A stretch of DNA of 64,000 bases, taken from assembly GCF_024449025.1 (NCBI RefSeq), contig NZ_JAHLKM010000011.1:16502-80501 (forward strand). The letters run 5' to 3'. The notes beneath the pieces are model-generated. The model saw only the letters and a list, made by a program, of their open reading frames with translations. It searched no databases and was not told the DNA's origin. The DNA comes from Natronomonas aquatica (lineage in GTDB: Archaea; Halobacteriota; Halobacteria; Halobacteriales; Haloarculaceae). Position numbers and translations under genes: made by a program. Below, piece by piece: positions 44,148 through 53,504 of the stretch. Each line of letters starts with the position of its first letter. The first letter of the stretch is position 1.

Positions 44148-45227
44148 ATGTCGCTCCGAACGCCGCCGCTCGGCGGGACACACGCCGATCGTGGCGCGAA
44201 ACTGACCGAGTTCGGCGGCTGGGAGATGCCCGTCGAGTTCGACTCGATCCGGACCGAACACACGGCCGTCCGGGAGTCGGTCGGCAAGTTCGACGTCTCA
44301 CACATGGGCGAGATCGAGGTCTCGGGTCCCGACGCGACGGCACTGATGGACCGGTTGACAACGAACGACGTGACCGCCCTCGAGGCCGGCGACGCCCAGT
44401 ACGCCGCGATCACCGACGAGGACGGCGTCATGCTCGATGACACCGTCGTCTACCGGCTCCCCGAGGGATCCGACGCCGAGTACCTGTTCGTCCCCAACGC
44501 GGGCCACGACGCCGAAACGCACGACCGGTGGGTCGAGTACGCAGACCGGTGGGACCTCGACGTGACTGTCGAGAACGCGACAGAATCCTACGGGATGATC
44601 GCGGTTCAGGGCCCCGAGGCGATCGATCTACTCGGTGGGCTGTGTGACTCGCCCGGCTCGGTCTCGCGGTTCACCGTCGAACCCCGGTCGGTTGCCGGCG
44701 TCGCGTGTCTGCTTGCCCGGACGGGCTATACCGGCGAGGACGGCGTCGAACTCCTCTTTGACGCTGCCGACTCGAGGGCCGTCTGGTCGGCGCTGGAGTG
44801 TCAGCCCTGCGGGCTCGGGGCGCGGGACACCCTCCGGCTCGAGGCCGGGTTTCTCCTCTCGGGACAGGATTTCGATCCCGAAACGAACCCCCGGAACCCC
44901 TACGAGGCGGGGATCGGCTTCGCCGTCGACCTCGGGACGGCGTTCGTCGGCCGGGACGCGCTGGCCGCCGTCGCCGAGACCGGCCCCGAGGAGGAACTCG
45001 TCGGATTCCGGCTCGCTGAACGGGGGATCGCCCGCCACGGCTACGAGATCCGCGCGGACGGCGCACCCGTCGGGACCGTCACCAGCGGGACGATGAGCCC
45101 GACGCTCGGCGAGGCGATCGGGCTCGGGTACGTCCCGGTCGAGTTCGCCGATCCCGGGACTGAAATCGGGGTCGTCGTCCGCAGCGAGACGAAACCCGCC
45201 GTCGTCGAGGAACTGCCGTTCTACTGA
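44148..45227 (+). CDS. gcvT: Glycine cleavage system T protein (aminomethyltransferase)
   Basis: 359 residues. The folate-binding signatures are GGWEMPVEFDSIRTEH, VGKFDVSHMGEIEVSG, LTTNDVTALEAGDAQYA and RTGYTGEDGVELLFDA, with the C-terminal SGTMSPTLGEAIGLGYV. It passes the aminomethyl carbon from lipoyl-GcvH to folate, forming methylene-THF. gcvH follows after a 158-base gap, but gcvPA/gcvPB are not next to them. Confidence 0.95.
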   Translation: MSLRTPPLGGTHADRGAKLTEFGGWEMPVEFDSIRTEHTAVRESVGKFDVSHMGEIEVSGPDATALMDRLTTNDVTALEAGDAQYAAITDEDGVMLDDTVVYRLPEGSDAEYLFVPNAGHDAETHDRWVEYADRWDLDVTVENATESYGMIAVQGPEAIDLLGGLCDSPGSVSRFTVEPRSVAGVACLLARTGYTGEDGVELLFDAADSRAVWSALECQPCGLGARDTLRLEAGFLLSGQDFDPETNPRNPYEAGIGFAVDLGTAFVGRDALAAVAETGPEEELVGFRLAERGIARHGYEIRADGAPVGTVTSGTMSPTLGEAIGLGYVPVEFADPGTEIGVVVRSETKPAVVEELPFY

Positions 45228-45320
45228 TCTTTGATATCGAGTTCCTCCCGCCCGAGATCGGTGATATCGAACAACAGCCCCTCCAGATACACGACGGGGA
45301 TACGCCGAAATAAAAACTGT
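45221..45320 (-). pseudogene. Possible relic of a winged-helix protein C-terminus
   Basis: On the minus strand the gap between gcvT and gcvH reads ...VVYLEGLLFDITDLGREEL and stops inside the gcvT stop region. The DITDLGREEL ending resembles the wing and last helix of haloarchaeal winged-helix proteins, but there is no helix-turn-helix upstream and the frame has no supported start. It is probably a leftover fragment, or chance. Confidence 0.3.
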
Positions 45321-45338
45321 CGGGTCGGAAACGACCCG
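45321..45338. promoter_or_regulatory. GAAA-tetraloop hairpin between gcvT and gcvH
   Basis: A 7-bp perfect stem (CGGGTCG/CGACCCG) closes a GAAA loop, about 50 bases before the gcvH ATG. It may be a terminator remnant or a structured leader element. Confidence 0.45.
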
Positions 45339-45385
45339 ATACGGAAGCCGATAACCCTACAATCCCCTCGCCGGATACTGGAGGT

Positions 45386-45769
45386 ATGAGCTTCAAGATA
45401 CCGGACGACTGCCGGTACCGGGAGACCCACGAGTGGGCGAGAGACGAGGACGGTTCCGTTCGGATCGGAATCACGGACTTCGCACAGGACGAACTCGGCG
45501 ATATCGTATTCGTCGAGCTACCGTCGGTGGACGAACGGATCGAACAGGGCGAGGAGTTCGGGGTCATCGAGTCGATCAAGGCGGTTTCGGACCTCTATGC
45601 GCCGCTCTCCGGAGAGGTTCTGGCGGTCAACGACGACCTCGTCGACGCGCCCGAACTGGTAAACGACGATCCGTTCGACGACGGCTGGATGCTCGAGATC
45701 GAGCCGACCGACGAGACGGACCTCGAGGAGCTGCTTTCGCCGGAGGAATACGAGGCACAGACCGTCTGA
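45386..45769 (+). CDS. gcvH: Glycine cleavage system H protein (lipoyl carrier)
   Basis: 127 residues. The lipoyl-lysine segment is [20 protein letters not shown], with the usual GDIVFVELP before it and [10 protein letters not shown] after it. It carries the aminomethyl group between GcvP and GcvT. An AT-rich TATA-like stretch about 30 bases upstream (GATAACCCTACAA) fits a separate start of transcription despite co-orientation with gcvT. Confidence 0.96.
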   Translation: MSFKIPDDCRYRETHEWARDEDGSVRIGITDFAQDELGDIVFVELPSVDERIEQGEEFGVIESIKAVSDLYAPLSGEVLAVNDDLVDAPELVNDDPFDDGWMLEIEPTDETDLEELLSPEEYEAQTV

Positions 45770-45873
45770 TAGCCTCCTGGTGGGTCCCCTCGCTCCCGTC
45801 TGTGGGAGCCGATCCTCCAGACTACCGGGTCACAAACACATAAGACACTGCCGACATTATAGTAGACCGCTAA

Positions 45874-46830
45874 ATGGTCGATCCGACCCAGCTTGCAGAG
45901 AGCAAGTCTATCCACCGACGGACTGGGAAGACCTTCTATTACGCGACGCGACTGCTGCCCGAACGAGTCCGGCATCCGACGTACGTGCTGTACGCTTTCT
46001 TCCGGGTCGCCGACGAGGTCGTCGACAACCCCGACGGGCTGTCGCCGGCCGAACAGCACGAGCGACTGCGCGAGATCGAAGCCGCCGCGCTCGGCCAGGA
46101 GCCGACCGACGATCCCGTTCTCGCGGCGTTCTCGGAGGTCAGACGGCGATACGAGATCCCCGACGAGGAGATCGAGGTGTTCATCGAGGCGATGCGGGCC
46201 GACATCGAAACCTCCCGGTATGAGACCTACGACGAACTCGAGTCGTACATGCGCGGGTCGGCTGCCGCCGTCGGGGTCATGATGACGCTCGTCATGGAGG
46301 CCGACGACGTCGAAACGGCCCTCCCGAAGGCCCGCCGGCTCGGGGAAGCCTTCCAGCTGACGAACTTTCTCCGGGACGTCGGCGAGGACATCGCCGACAG
46401 GGATCGGATCTACCTCCCCCAGTCGACGCTCGAGGCCTGCGGTGCGGATCCGACCGACATCGAACGCCGGCGGTTCACGAACGAGATCGGCGCCGCCATC
46501 GAGCGGGAACTCCGGCGGGCCGAGGGGCTCTACCGGGAGGGCGTTTCCGGCATCAAGTACCTCCCGTCGGACTGTCAGTTACCGGTACTGACGGCCGCGG
46601 TCCTCTATGCGGATCACCACCGGCTCATTCGGAACCACGGCAACGATACGGTGACGGAGACGCCATCGCTCGGGACCGTCCGCAAGCTCGCGTTGGTCGC
46701 CAAAACGCGGCTCTACTGGGCGTGGAAGAAGGATCCGGAGACCGTTTTCGCGAAGGTGAGTGAGGTTCCGATGGTAGACGAGGAGCCGGTCCCGAAGAGC
46801 CGCCCGGAAAACTCGATCCCGACGAGCTGA
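45874..46830 (+). CDS. crtB: Phytoene synthase
   Basis: 318 residues. The two aspartate-rich motifs of head-to-head prenyl synthases are present: YAFFRVADEVVDNPDG and LTNFLRDVGEDIADRDRIYL, with GSAAAVGVMM between. It joins two geranylgeranyl diphosphates to phytoene, the entry to bacterioruberin. It converges with the cruF-lyeJ-crtD set; the gap to cruF is only 3 bases. Confidence 0.95.
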   Translation: MVDPTQLAESKSIHRRTGKTFYYATRLLPERVRHPTYVLYAFFRVADEVVDNPDGLSPAEQHERLREIEAAALGQEPTDDPVLAAFSEVRRRYEIPDEEIEVFIEAMRADIETSRYETYDELESYMRGSAAAVGVMMTLVMEADDVETALPKARRLGEAFQLTNFLRDVGEDIADRDRIYLPQSTLEACGADPTDIERRRFTNEIGAAIERELRRAEGLYREGVSGIKYLPSDCQLPVLTAAVLYADHHRLIRNHGNDTVTETPSLGTVRKLALVAKTRLYWAWKKDPETVFAKVSEVPMVDEEPVPKSRPENSIPTS

Positions 46831-46833
46831 CGG

Positions 46834-47661
46834 CTACCGCTCGGGGAAATCGAACCGATCGGTCCGCCACAACCCGTACCCGTACCCGACGGCCAGCGCC
46901 GCCGGAATCCAGTTCCCGAAGTAGGCGTTGACGGCGCCCCACAGGAGAACGAAACTGACCAGATCGTCGAGCATGAAACGGCAGTTTTCGAGCCGCTGTA
47001 GGATCTCCTTCCGATCGAACGCCGCGTCGAGAAGCGTCACGGCGACGGTCGCCGACAGCGTCCATCCGAGGTAGTTCAGCCACGGGACGCCGTAGTACGC
47101 GCCGCCGCCGTCGTACGCCCAAAAGCCTACAGAAACCGCCGCCGGATCCAAAACGAGATCCATCCCGACGACGGTGAGCGCGACCGCCGGGACCCGAATG
47201 GCGGCCGACCGGGCGACCCGACCCGAGAGAAGCAGACACAGCAGGTAGGCGTTGACGACGAGCGGGATAAAAAACAACGGGAGCGCCGCCGGGACGGCCC
47301 CGCCCAGCATCGGGCCCAGATCGACGCCGTACCCGAAGCTCCCGTAGGGATAGCCGGTGTGGACGCCGACGAACTCGATCGCGTACGTGTAGAGACAGAG
47401 GACCAGAAGGCCGGCCGCCGCCTTCCGGGTGAGAAGCGGCGCAAGGCCGGCCACGAGCGGCAGCCGCATCACCGCGACGCCGAACAGAAGCAAGTAGGGA
47501 TTGAAATTCAACGGGCCGGGCAGCAACGCCTCCGCGGAGGCCAGAAGGGTGACCGCGCCGACGGCGGGAAAGACGACGGCGATAGTAAAGCGGTTGTCCT
47601 CGACGATCCCGTCGAGTTCCCGCTCGAGACGCCCTCTGGCCGGTAACTCGACACTAGCCAT
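46834..47661 (-). CDS. cruF: Bisanhydrobacterioruberin hydratase (C50 carotenoid, DUF422)
   Basis: 275 residues, about seven membrane segments. The DUF422/CruF pattern is seen in YAIEFVGVHTGYPYGSFGYG and GMDLVLDPAAVSVGFWAYD. It adds water to the C50 end groups in the final step to bacterioruberin. Last gene of the minus-strand carotenoid set; it overlaps the end of lyeJ by 8 bases. A role in membrane rigidity and light/oxidative protection is expected. Confidence 0.93.
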   Translation of the reverse strand: MASVELPARGRLERELDGIVEDNRFTIAVVFPAVGAVTLLASAEALLPGPLNFNPYLLLFGVAVMRLPLVAGLAPLLTRKAAAGLLVLCLYTYAIEFVGVHTGYPYGSFGYGVDLGPMLGGAVPAALPLFFIPLVVNAYLLCLLLSGRVARSAAIRVPAVALTVVGMDLVLDPAAVSVGFWAYDGGGAYYGVPWLNYLGWTLSATVAVTLLDAAFDRKEILQRLENCRFMLDDLVSFVLLWGAVNAYFGNWIPAALAVGYGYGLWRTDRFDFPER

Positions 47662-48526
47662 ACAGAGTCACCCACAGCCCGGCCAGCGTAAACAGCGTCC
47701 CGACGGCCGTGTTGAGTGCCGGGAACCACCAGTAGACCCGCCCGACCGGAAGATCCGTCGCGGCGACGACGGCGACGAAGACCGGGTAGATCCCGAGAAG
47801 GGCGGCGAAGAAGGGATGGACAGTCCCGAAGACGAGGGCTGCAGCGAGCCAACAGCCCCCACAGTAGAGGTAGGTGCGGGCTTTCCCGAGCCGCGTCGCC
47901 GTCGTTTCGATCCCGGCTGCCCGGTCGGGTCCGATGTCCGGAATCGCCGAGAAGGTATGCATCCCCATCGCCCACAGCCACCCGCCGGCGACGGCGGCGA
48001 CCGGCGGCGCTCCCCCGGCGACGGCGGCGTAGGCGACGACGCCCGGGAGGACGTACAGCCCGTTCGAAAGCGAATCGAAAAACGGCGTCGTTTTGAACCG
48101 CAGCGGCGGCGCGCTGTACTCGACGGCGAGGGCCAGAAATCCGATCATCCCGACGGCGCCGGCCGCCGGCAGGAACGGAAGAAACAGACCCCCGAGCAGG
48201 CCCGAAAGAGCGATCACAGCGCCGACGGCCCTGTCTTGCTGATACCGGATCTCGCGATCGTCCTTTTTCGGGTTTTCGACGTCGACATCGGCGTCGAAGA
48301 GGTCGTTGACGCCGTACAGGAACACGTTGGCGGGAAACAGGAAGTACGCGAACAGTGCGACCGCGATCGGACGGAAAAGGTCCCCGGGACCGCCGGCAGC
48401 GTAGGTGACGCCGACGACGACGGGGCCGGCCAGATACAGCCAAAAGCGGGGCCGCGAGAGCCAAAGCAGATACCCCGGTGTGCTGTCGGGATTCGGCAGG
48501 ATGCGGTTCAACAGCGGATCGGTCAT
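47654..48526 (-). CDS. lyeJ: Lycopene elongase / 1,2-hydratase (UbiA-type prenyltransferase)
   Basis: 290 residues from the ATG at 48526, about nine membrane segments. The UbiA Asp-rich motifs are NDLFDADVDVENPKKDDRE and DIGPDRAAGIETTATRLGK. It attaches C5 units to lycopene ends and hydrates them, giving C50 precursors. Its ATG overlaps the stop of crtD by four bases, so the crtD-lyeJ-cruF set is one operon, the standard haloarchaeal order. Confidence 0.93.
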   Translation of the reverse strand: MTDPLLNRILPNPDSTPGYLLWLSRPRFWLYLAGPVVVGVTYAAGGPGDLFRPIAVALFAYFLFPANVFLYGVNDLFDADVDVENPKKDDREIRYQQDRAVGAVIALSGLLGGLFLPFLPAAGAVGMIGFLALAVEYSAPPLRFKTTPFFDSLSNGLYVLPGVVAYAAVAGGAPPVAAVAGGWLWAMGMHTFSAIPDIGPDRAAGIETTATRLGKARTYLYCGGCWLAAALVFGTVHPFFAALLGIYPVFVAVVAATDLPVGRVYWWFPALNTAVGTLFTLAGLWVTLYG

Positions 48527-50001
48527 ACTGCGTCGTCGAGCAACGCCGAGGCGGTGTGTTCGCCGCTGATCAGACACATCGGAACGCCGATCCCGGGCGT
48601 GGTGTAAGAGCCGGTAAAGTAGAGTCCGGGACAGGCCTCCGACCGGTGCGATGGACGGAACAGTGCCGTCTGCCGGAGCGTGTGGGCGAGCCCCAGCGCC
48701 GTCCCCTTCATGCTGTTGTAGCGATCCGCGAACTCGGTGATCGAGAACGTCTCCTCGAAGACGATCCGGTCCCGGAGGTCGACGCCGGTGTGTTCGGCGA
48801 CGTCATCGAGGACGAGATCGCGGTACCACGTCCGGACCTCGTCGGTGTCCTCGAGGCCGGGCGCGATCGGGACCAGCGCAAAGAGGTTCGAGTGACCGTC
48901 GGGGGCGACCTCGTCGTCGGTCTTCGAGGGAACACACAGGTAGTAGGCCGGATCCTCGGGCCAGGCCGGCTCATCGAAGATCTGCTGGAAGTGGCCGTCC
49001 CAGTCGGTCGGCAACACGAGCGTGTGGTGCTTCAGGGGCTCGACGTCGCCCTCGACGCCGAGGTACAGGAGGAAGGCCGACGGCGAGTAGGTACGGGAGT
49101 CCCAGTAGTCGGCGTCGTACTGGCGTTCGTGTTCGGGCAACAGCTCCTGTTCGGTGTGGGCGTAGTCGGCGTTGCTGACGACGTAGTCGGCATCGAACGC
49201 GCCGGCTTCGGACTCGACGGTGAAGCCGTCCCGGCGGTTGACGATCTCGGTGGCCTCGGCGTCGGTCACGTACTCGACGCCCATTTCTTCGCCCAACTCG
49301 ACGCAGGCGTCGACGACCGAGGCGAGGCCGTTCTCGGGGTAGTAGACGCCGAGGTTGAAATCGACGTGGCTCATCATGTTGTAGATCGCGGGGGTGTTGT
49401 GCGGCGCGCCGCCCAGAAAGACGAGCGTATACTGCATGATCTGTCTGAGCTTCGGGTTATCGAAGTACTTCGCGACGTAGTCGTCCATCGTCCCGAGCAG
49501 TTGCAACCCGACCGGCGCCGCGGTCATCACGTCGAGGTCGATCCAGTCCCGCAGGCGGGGCCGGTCTTTGTAAATGAACTTCTCCATCGCGACCCCGTAA
49601 TGTTCCTCGGACGTACCGAGGTAGTCGTCGAGCGCCTCGCCGGCGCCCTCCTCGTAGGACTCGAAGAGCGTCCGCATCTCGCCGCGGTCGCCGGTGACGT
49701 CGATCCGATCGCCGTCCTTGAAGAAGATCCGGTAGTGGGGATCGAGCGGCTCGAGCTCGTAGAAATCCGACGGTTCGTGCCCGAAGTGCCCGAAGAACCG
49801 CTCGAAGACGTCGGGCATTAGATACCAGGAGGGCCCCATATCGAACCGGAACCCCTCGGCTTCGAGTACCGAGGCCCGACCGCCGAGACCGTCGTTCTTT
49901 TCCAGCACCGTGACGTCGAGGCCGGCGTCGGCGAGATAGCAGGCCGTAGAGAGGCCGCCGAACCCGGAGCCGACGACTACCACCGAGCGATCGAGGGACA
50001 T
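48523..50001 (-). CDS. crtD: Carotenoid 3,4-desaturase (CrtD; CrtI-type FAD oxidoreductase)
   Basis: 492 residues. The FAD-binding motif GSGFGGLSTACYLADAG is near the N-terminus, then EKNDGLGGRASVLEAEGFRF with DMGPSWYLMPDVFERFF; the C-terminal signature is YFTGSYTTPGIGVPMCLISG. It belongs to the CrtI/CrtD family; placement directly upstream of lyeJ and cruF points to the 3,4-desaturase, while a separate CrtI would act on phytoene. The reaction introduces double bases in the C50 chain. Confidence 0.9.
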   Translation of the reverse strand: MSLDRSVVVVGSGFGGLSTACYLADAGLDVTVLEKNDGLGGRASVLEAEGFRFDMGPSWYLMPDVFERFFGHFGHEPSDFYELEPLDPHYRIFFKDGDRIDVTGDRGEMRTLFESYEEGAGEALDDYLGTSEEHYGVAMEKFIYKDRPRLRDWIDLDVMTAAPVGLQLLGTMDDYVAKYFDNPKLRQIMQYTLVFLGGAPHNTPAIYNMMSHVDFNLGVYYPENGLASVVDACVELGEEMGVEYVTDAEATEIVNRRDGFTVESEAGAFDADYVVSNADYAHTEQELLPEHERQYDADYWDSRTYSPSAFLLYLGVEGDVEPLKHHTLVLPTDWDGHFQQIFDEPAWPEDPAYYLCVPSKTDDEVAPDGHSNLFALVPIAPGLEDTDEVRTWYRDLVLDDVAEHTGVDLRDRIVFEETFSITEFADRYNSMKGTALGLAHTLRQTALFRPSHRSEACPGLYFTGSYTTPGIGVPMCLISGEHTASALLDDAV

Positions 50002-50243
50002 ACTCTACGATACGAGTGGCGATCACATTAAAACGGGTGTGTCGGAAAATGACACGCAGCGAGTGAAAACCTATCCGTTGATAATTCTGCTGAATCGATT
50101 GGTAACGTTTCTCATCGACAATACGGGAGCGATTCAAGATCCTGTACACCCGGCTCACGGATGTTGGATCCGGTGATCGCTTCGTCGGAATTTATCAGCG
50201 CCTTCGTTTCAGCAACCACTGTGAAGCCGCGGGAGGATGCCAA

Positions 50244-50975
50244 ATGGGAAACGACCTTGACGATGCCGGCCGTGGACCCAGTATGGACACAGCAGTCATC
50301 ACGGGCGGTTCCCGCGGTATCGGTCGGGCGGTCGTCGAACTCTTCGCACAGCGCGGCGTCCACGTCGTGGCGTGCGCCCGCGATCGGGACGGAATTGAGG
50401 CAGTCGCGGCCGGAACCGACGCGACCGACGGGTCGATCACTGCGGTGCGGGCGGACGTCCGCGACGAGTTCGACGTCGAACGGCTGATGGAGACCGCCGC
50501 CCGGGTGGGCGAGACGGAGGGGATCGACTGTGTGATCGCCAACGCCGGCGTCTACCACGGGACTGCCGGCGAGACCCCGCTCACCGACGAATCGTACTCG
50601 GCGTTCGACGATACGCTCCGGACGAACGTCCGCGGCGTCTTCGCGACGTTCCGCGAGGCGGCACCCCACCTGTCGACCGACGCCCGGGCGTTCGTCCCCT
50701 CGGGCCAGATCGCCCGGGAAGCGGTCGCCGGTTACGGCGTCTACGCCGTCTCGAAGGCCGGAAGCGAGGCGATCGCCCGCCAGTTCTCCGCCGAATCGGG
50801 GACGTCGACGGCCGTCCTCGATCTCGGTCGGGTGGCGACGGATCTGACGGGGGGCGACGGGAGGGATCCAGCCGACCTTGCGCCGATGTTCTGGTGGGCA
50901 GCGACAGAGGCGGATGCCGAGACCGTCGACGAGGCGGTCCTCGGACTCGCCGAGTGGAAGAAAGCGACGCGATAG
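50244..50975 (+). CDS. Short-chain dehydrogenase/reductase
   Basis: 243 residues from the ATG at 50244, which has a GGGAGG site 7-12 bases upstream; an in-frame ATG at 50283 is directly before the conserved AVITGGSRGIGRAVVELFAQ. Other SDR motifs are VIANAGVYHG (NAG), the catalytic serine in AFVPSGQIAREAVAGY and the YAVSKAG Tyr-x3-Lys. It is an NAD(P)-dependent oxidoreductase of unknown substrate. It sits between the carotenoid cluster and an AT-rich spacer. Confidence 0.88.
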   Translation: MGNDLDDAGRGPSMDTAVITGGSRGIGRAVVELFAQRGVHVVACARDRDGIEAVAAGTDATDGSITAVRADVRDEFDVERLMETAARVGETEGIDCVIANAGVYHGTAGETPLTDESYSAFDDTLRTNVRGVFATFREAAPHLSTDARAFVPSGQIAREAVAGYGVYAVSKAGSEAIARQFSAESGTSTAVLDLGRVATDLTGGDGRDPADLAPMFWWAATEADAETVDEAVLGLAEWKKATR

Positions 50976-51458
50976 GAGAGCCACATGGAGTGACCGATCC
51001 GGGTCGTGAGACGATCCGTGACGAGTCGGGGTGGGGTCCGAACCTCCGGTCGCGTCCGGCAGGGAAAACGCTCTAGGATCCGTTCTAGACCTTCCGCTCC
51101 GGATCGAGGGGTACGATCCCGAGGGTCCAACGGGGAAACCGGGACCCCGGGAACGATACCGGAAATATACTATAAAAATAATACTATTTTATGTTACACG
51201 ATTACGTTCGGGGATAGAAAAACAAGCAAATATATAAGATTACAATCGATATATAATAAATAACATAACATAAATGCGCAAGATATATTTATTTATCTAA
51301 TTCGTGTTCGATTAATAGAAATCGTTATATACTATAAATATATCAGACATATTTTCATACTATCTTTACTAAGGAACTTTACATTACGAACCTTTCGTAT
51401 TTGCTTCGCCGTCCGACTCCCGCCCGAATCCGTGGGGTCGGCTGATACCCCTGGCCGG
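50976..51458. other. Large AT-rich intergenic spacer
   Basis: About 480 bases without a convincing ORF. The first 150 bases have normal GC; 51160-51400 are extremely AT-rich (runs such as ATATACTATAAAAATAATAC, ATCGATATATAATAAATAAC and TTATATACTATAAATATATC). Both neighbours point into it (SDR plus strand, SMC-related gene minus strand), so it lies between gene ends and not at promoters. No long inverted repeat or origin-type repeat was recognised by eye. Confidence 0.6.
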
Positions 51459-53411
51459 TCAGATATCCTCGATTCGTCGGTACCCCTCGGGCAAGGCCGC
51501 AGCGTCCTCGGGGAGCAACGCGACCACGAGATACTCGCTGAACCCCTCGACGTACTCGACCAGGGCGGCGATCCGTTCGGAGTCGATCGCCTCCAGCGAG
51601 TCCAAAAGCATGAACGGGACGTCCTCGTGGACCTCGTGTGCGAGATAACCGGCCAGCGCGAAGACGAGGCCGGTCACCTCGCGTTCACTCTCGCTGAGAT
51701 GATCGACGGTGTCCTCGTAGGTCGCCCCGGTATCGGTCTGACGGACGATGTGGAGTTCGAAGACACGCTTCGTGACCGTGCGTCGCCCCTCGCGGACGTC
51801 GCGTTCGACGCGCTCGAGCCAGATCCGTTCGAGGTTGCTGTATCCCAGCCGTTCGAGTATCGAGTCCATGTGGCCGTTGAACTCCTCGACGGCCTGCCGC
51901 TCGATGCGGTCGATCCGCGTCCGGCACTCTTCGATCTCCGCGGTGAGTTCCTGCCGGCGCGAGCGCAGTTCGCTTTCGGCGTCGAGCCGGTCCTCGACGT
52001 CCGCAAGTTCGGACTCGACGTCCTCGAGTTCCCCCTCAAGCCGCCCGAGTTCGTACTCGAGTTGGTTCGCTTCCCTGTGGATGTCGAGGATCTCCTGATA
52101 GCTGTCGTCCTCGAGTGATTCGATTTCCGATTCGAGCGATTCGATCCCGTTTCGGAGCGCCTCGCGGCGGTCGGTGAGCCGATCGACGTTCGACTCGCCG
52201 CGTTCGATCTCCGCCTCTATGTCCGACCGGCGGCGCTTGAGCCGCTCACGGCGGCTCTTTTCGCCCTTCAGTTCCTCGATCTCCCCGGTGAGGTCCTCGA
52301 GTTCACCCTCGAGTTCGTCGATCTCGCTCAGTTTGTCCTGGCTGAGTTCCCGAAGCCGGTCGACAGTGCTCTCGATCTGTCCGCGGGAGACATCGCTGCC
52401 GCAGGTCCAGCAGGCCACCGTTTCATCGGGGAGTAACCCGCCGGTGACGCTTTCCTCTCCCGCGCTCTCGAGTACGTCGAGCGGATCCTCCGTCCCGCTG
52501 TCGAGCATCCCCTGATTGAACTGGATGACGTTTTGAATCTCGTTGATCTCGGATTCGAGTGAGCGTTTCTGTTCGCGCAGGCGGTCGATCCGCGCCTCGA
52601 GTCCGTCGATCTCCTCGACCGGCGCTTCGGGGAGTTCCTCGAACTCGACGTCGAGCTCGCGCTTCTGTGCCCGCATCGATTCGAGACTCTCCCGTTCGGT
52701 CTCGAGTTCGTACCGGATCTCCTCGAGTTCGGCGCGTTTCGCCCGGAGGTCCGCGAGCCGTTCTTCGAGTTCGGCTTTCTCCTCCCGCGTCTGCTCGACG
52801 TTTGCGTCCCGCGCCTCGAGTTCCTCCTCTTTGGCTGCCAAGTCGGCCCGGGTCTGCTCGATTTCGGCTTGGAGTTCCCGGCGTCGCTCTTCGAGGGCCG
52901 GACGACGGTCCTTGAGGCCCGCGAGTTCGTCGAGTTCCTCCTCGAGATCGTCCCGTCGTTCGAGGAGGCGGTCGATCTCGGCCTGTATCTCGTCGGTATC
53001 GACCGGCCGCATGATGATCTCCCGGGGGTTCACGTCCGTAGCGACGGCCCGGCGCGCCTCGTTGGATTCCAGAAGAAACGCAAAGAGATCCGCGAGCGTC
53101 GGATCGTCGAGACACGCCTCCCCCTCTCCCGCCTCGACGACCGTCGTTCCTTTTTTTTTCCTCGTCAGAGTCCGGGAGTACGTCTCCCCGTCGATCTCGA
53201 GTTCGACGGTAGCGGTGTCCGCATCCCCCTTTATAGAGATATCGTCGCTTCCGAGCGCTGCCATGATCGCCTGCAAAAGCGAGGTCCGGTTGGTGGCGTT
53301 CTCGCCGGAGAGCACCGTCACGCCGGGGGTGAACTCGACCGAGGTGGTCTCGATCCCCCCGATGTTCCGGACGGTAAGCTGCGTCTTTGCGGCTGTCTGC
53401 TCAGGACGCAT
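51459..53411 (-). CDS. Archaea-specific SMC-related ATPase
   Basis: 650 residues. The N-terminal half-ATPase has VTVLSGENATNRTSLLQA where a Walker A lysine is expected (Asn-Arg-Thr-Ser), a known feature of this haloarchaeal SMC-related family. Two long coiled coils (about 135-300 and 350-525) flank a CxxC hook segment (CWTCGSDVS, near 340) like the Rad50 zinc hook. The C-terminal ATPase part has HLSESEREVTGLVFALAGYL (signature) and PFMLLDSLEAIDSERI (Walker B). It is divergent from the RdfA gene, its usual partner. A run of nine A (complement of 53151-53159) codes for Lys-Lys-Lys near residue 85. Confidence 0.9.
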   Translation of the reverse strand: MRPEQTAAKTQLTVRNIGGIETTSVEFTPGVTVLSGENATNRTSLLQAIMAALGSDDISIKGDADTATVELEIDGETYSRTLTRKKKGTTVVEAGEGEACLDDPTLADLFAFLLESNEARRAVATDVNPREIIMRPVDTDEIQAEIDRLLERRDDLEEELDELAGLKDRRPALEERRRELQAEIEQTRADLAAKEEELEARDANVEQTREEKAELEERLADLRAKRAELEEIRYELETERESLESMRAQKRELDVEFEELPEAPVEEIDGLEARIDRLREQKRSLESEINEIQNVIQFNQGMLDSGTEDPLDVLESAGEESVTGGLLPDETVACWTCGSDVSRGQIESTVDRLRELSQDKLSEIDELEGELEDLTGEIEELKGEKSRRERLKRRRSDIEAEIERGESNVDRLTDRREALRNGIESLESEIESLEDDSYQEILDIHREANQLEYELGRLEGELEDVESELADVEDRLDAESELRSRRQELTAEIEECRTRIDRIERQAVEEFNGHMDSILERLGYSNLERIWLERVERDVREGRRTVTKRVFELHIVRQTDTGATYEDTVDHLSESEREVTGLVFALAGYLAHEVHEDVPFMLLDSLEAIDSERIAALVEYVEGFSEYLVVALLPEDAAALPEGYRRIEDI

Positions 53412-53431
53412 AGAACCGCTTCGATCGGCCG

Positions 53432-53462
53432 AAAAATAAATATACTGGAGCTGTTATAAAAA
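53432..53462. promoter_or_regulatory. Divergent promoter region of SMC-related and rdfA genes
   Basis: GAAAAATAAATATACT (53431-53446) lies 20-35 bases from the SMC-related start on the minus strand, and GTTATAAAAA (53452-53461) lies about 44-53 bases before the rdfA ATG at 53505. Confidence 0.5.
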
Positions 53463-53504
53463 CCCGAACAAAACATACTAACAACCGCCGCGCCTGAGAT
53501 CGGT

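Noticed and set aside
51000..51240. Short plus-strand frames after the SDR gene
   Set aside because: Compositions do not look coding and run into the AT-rich island.
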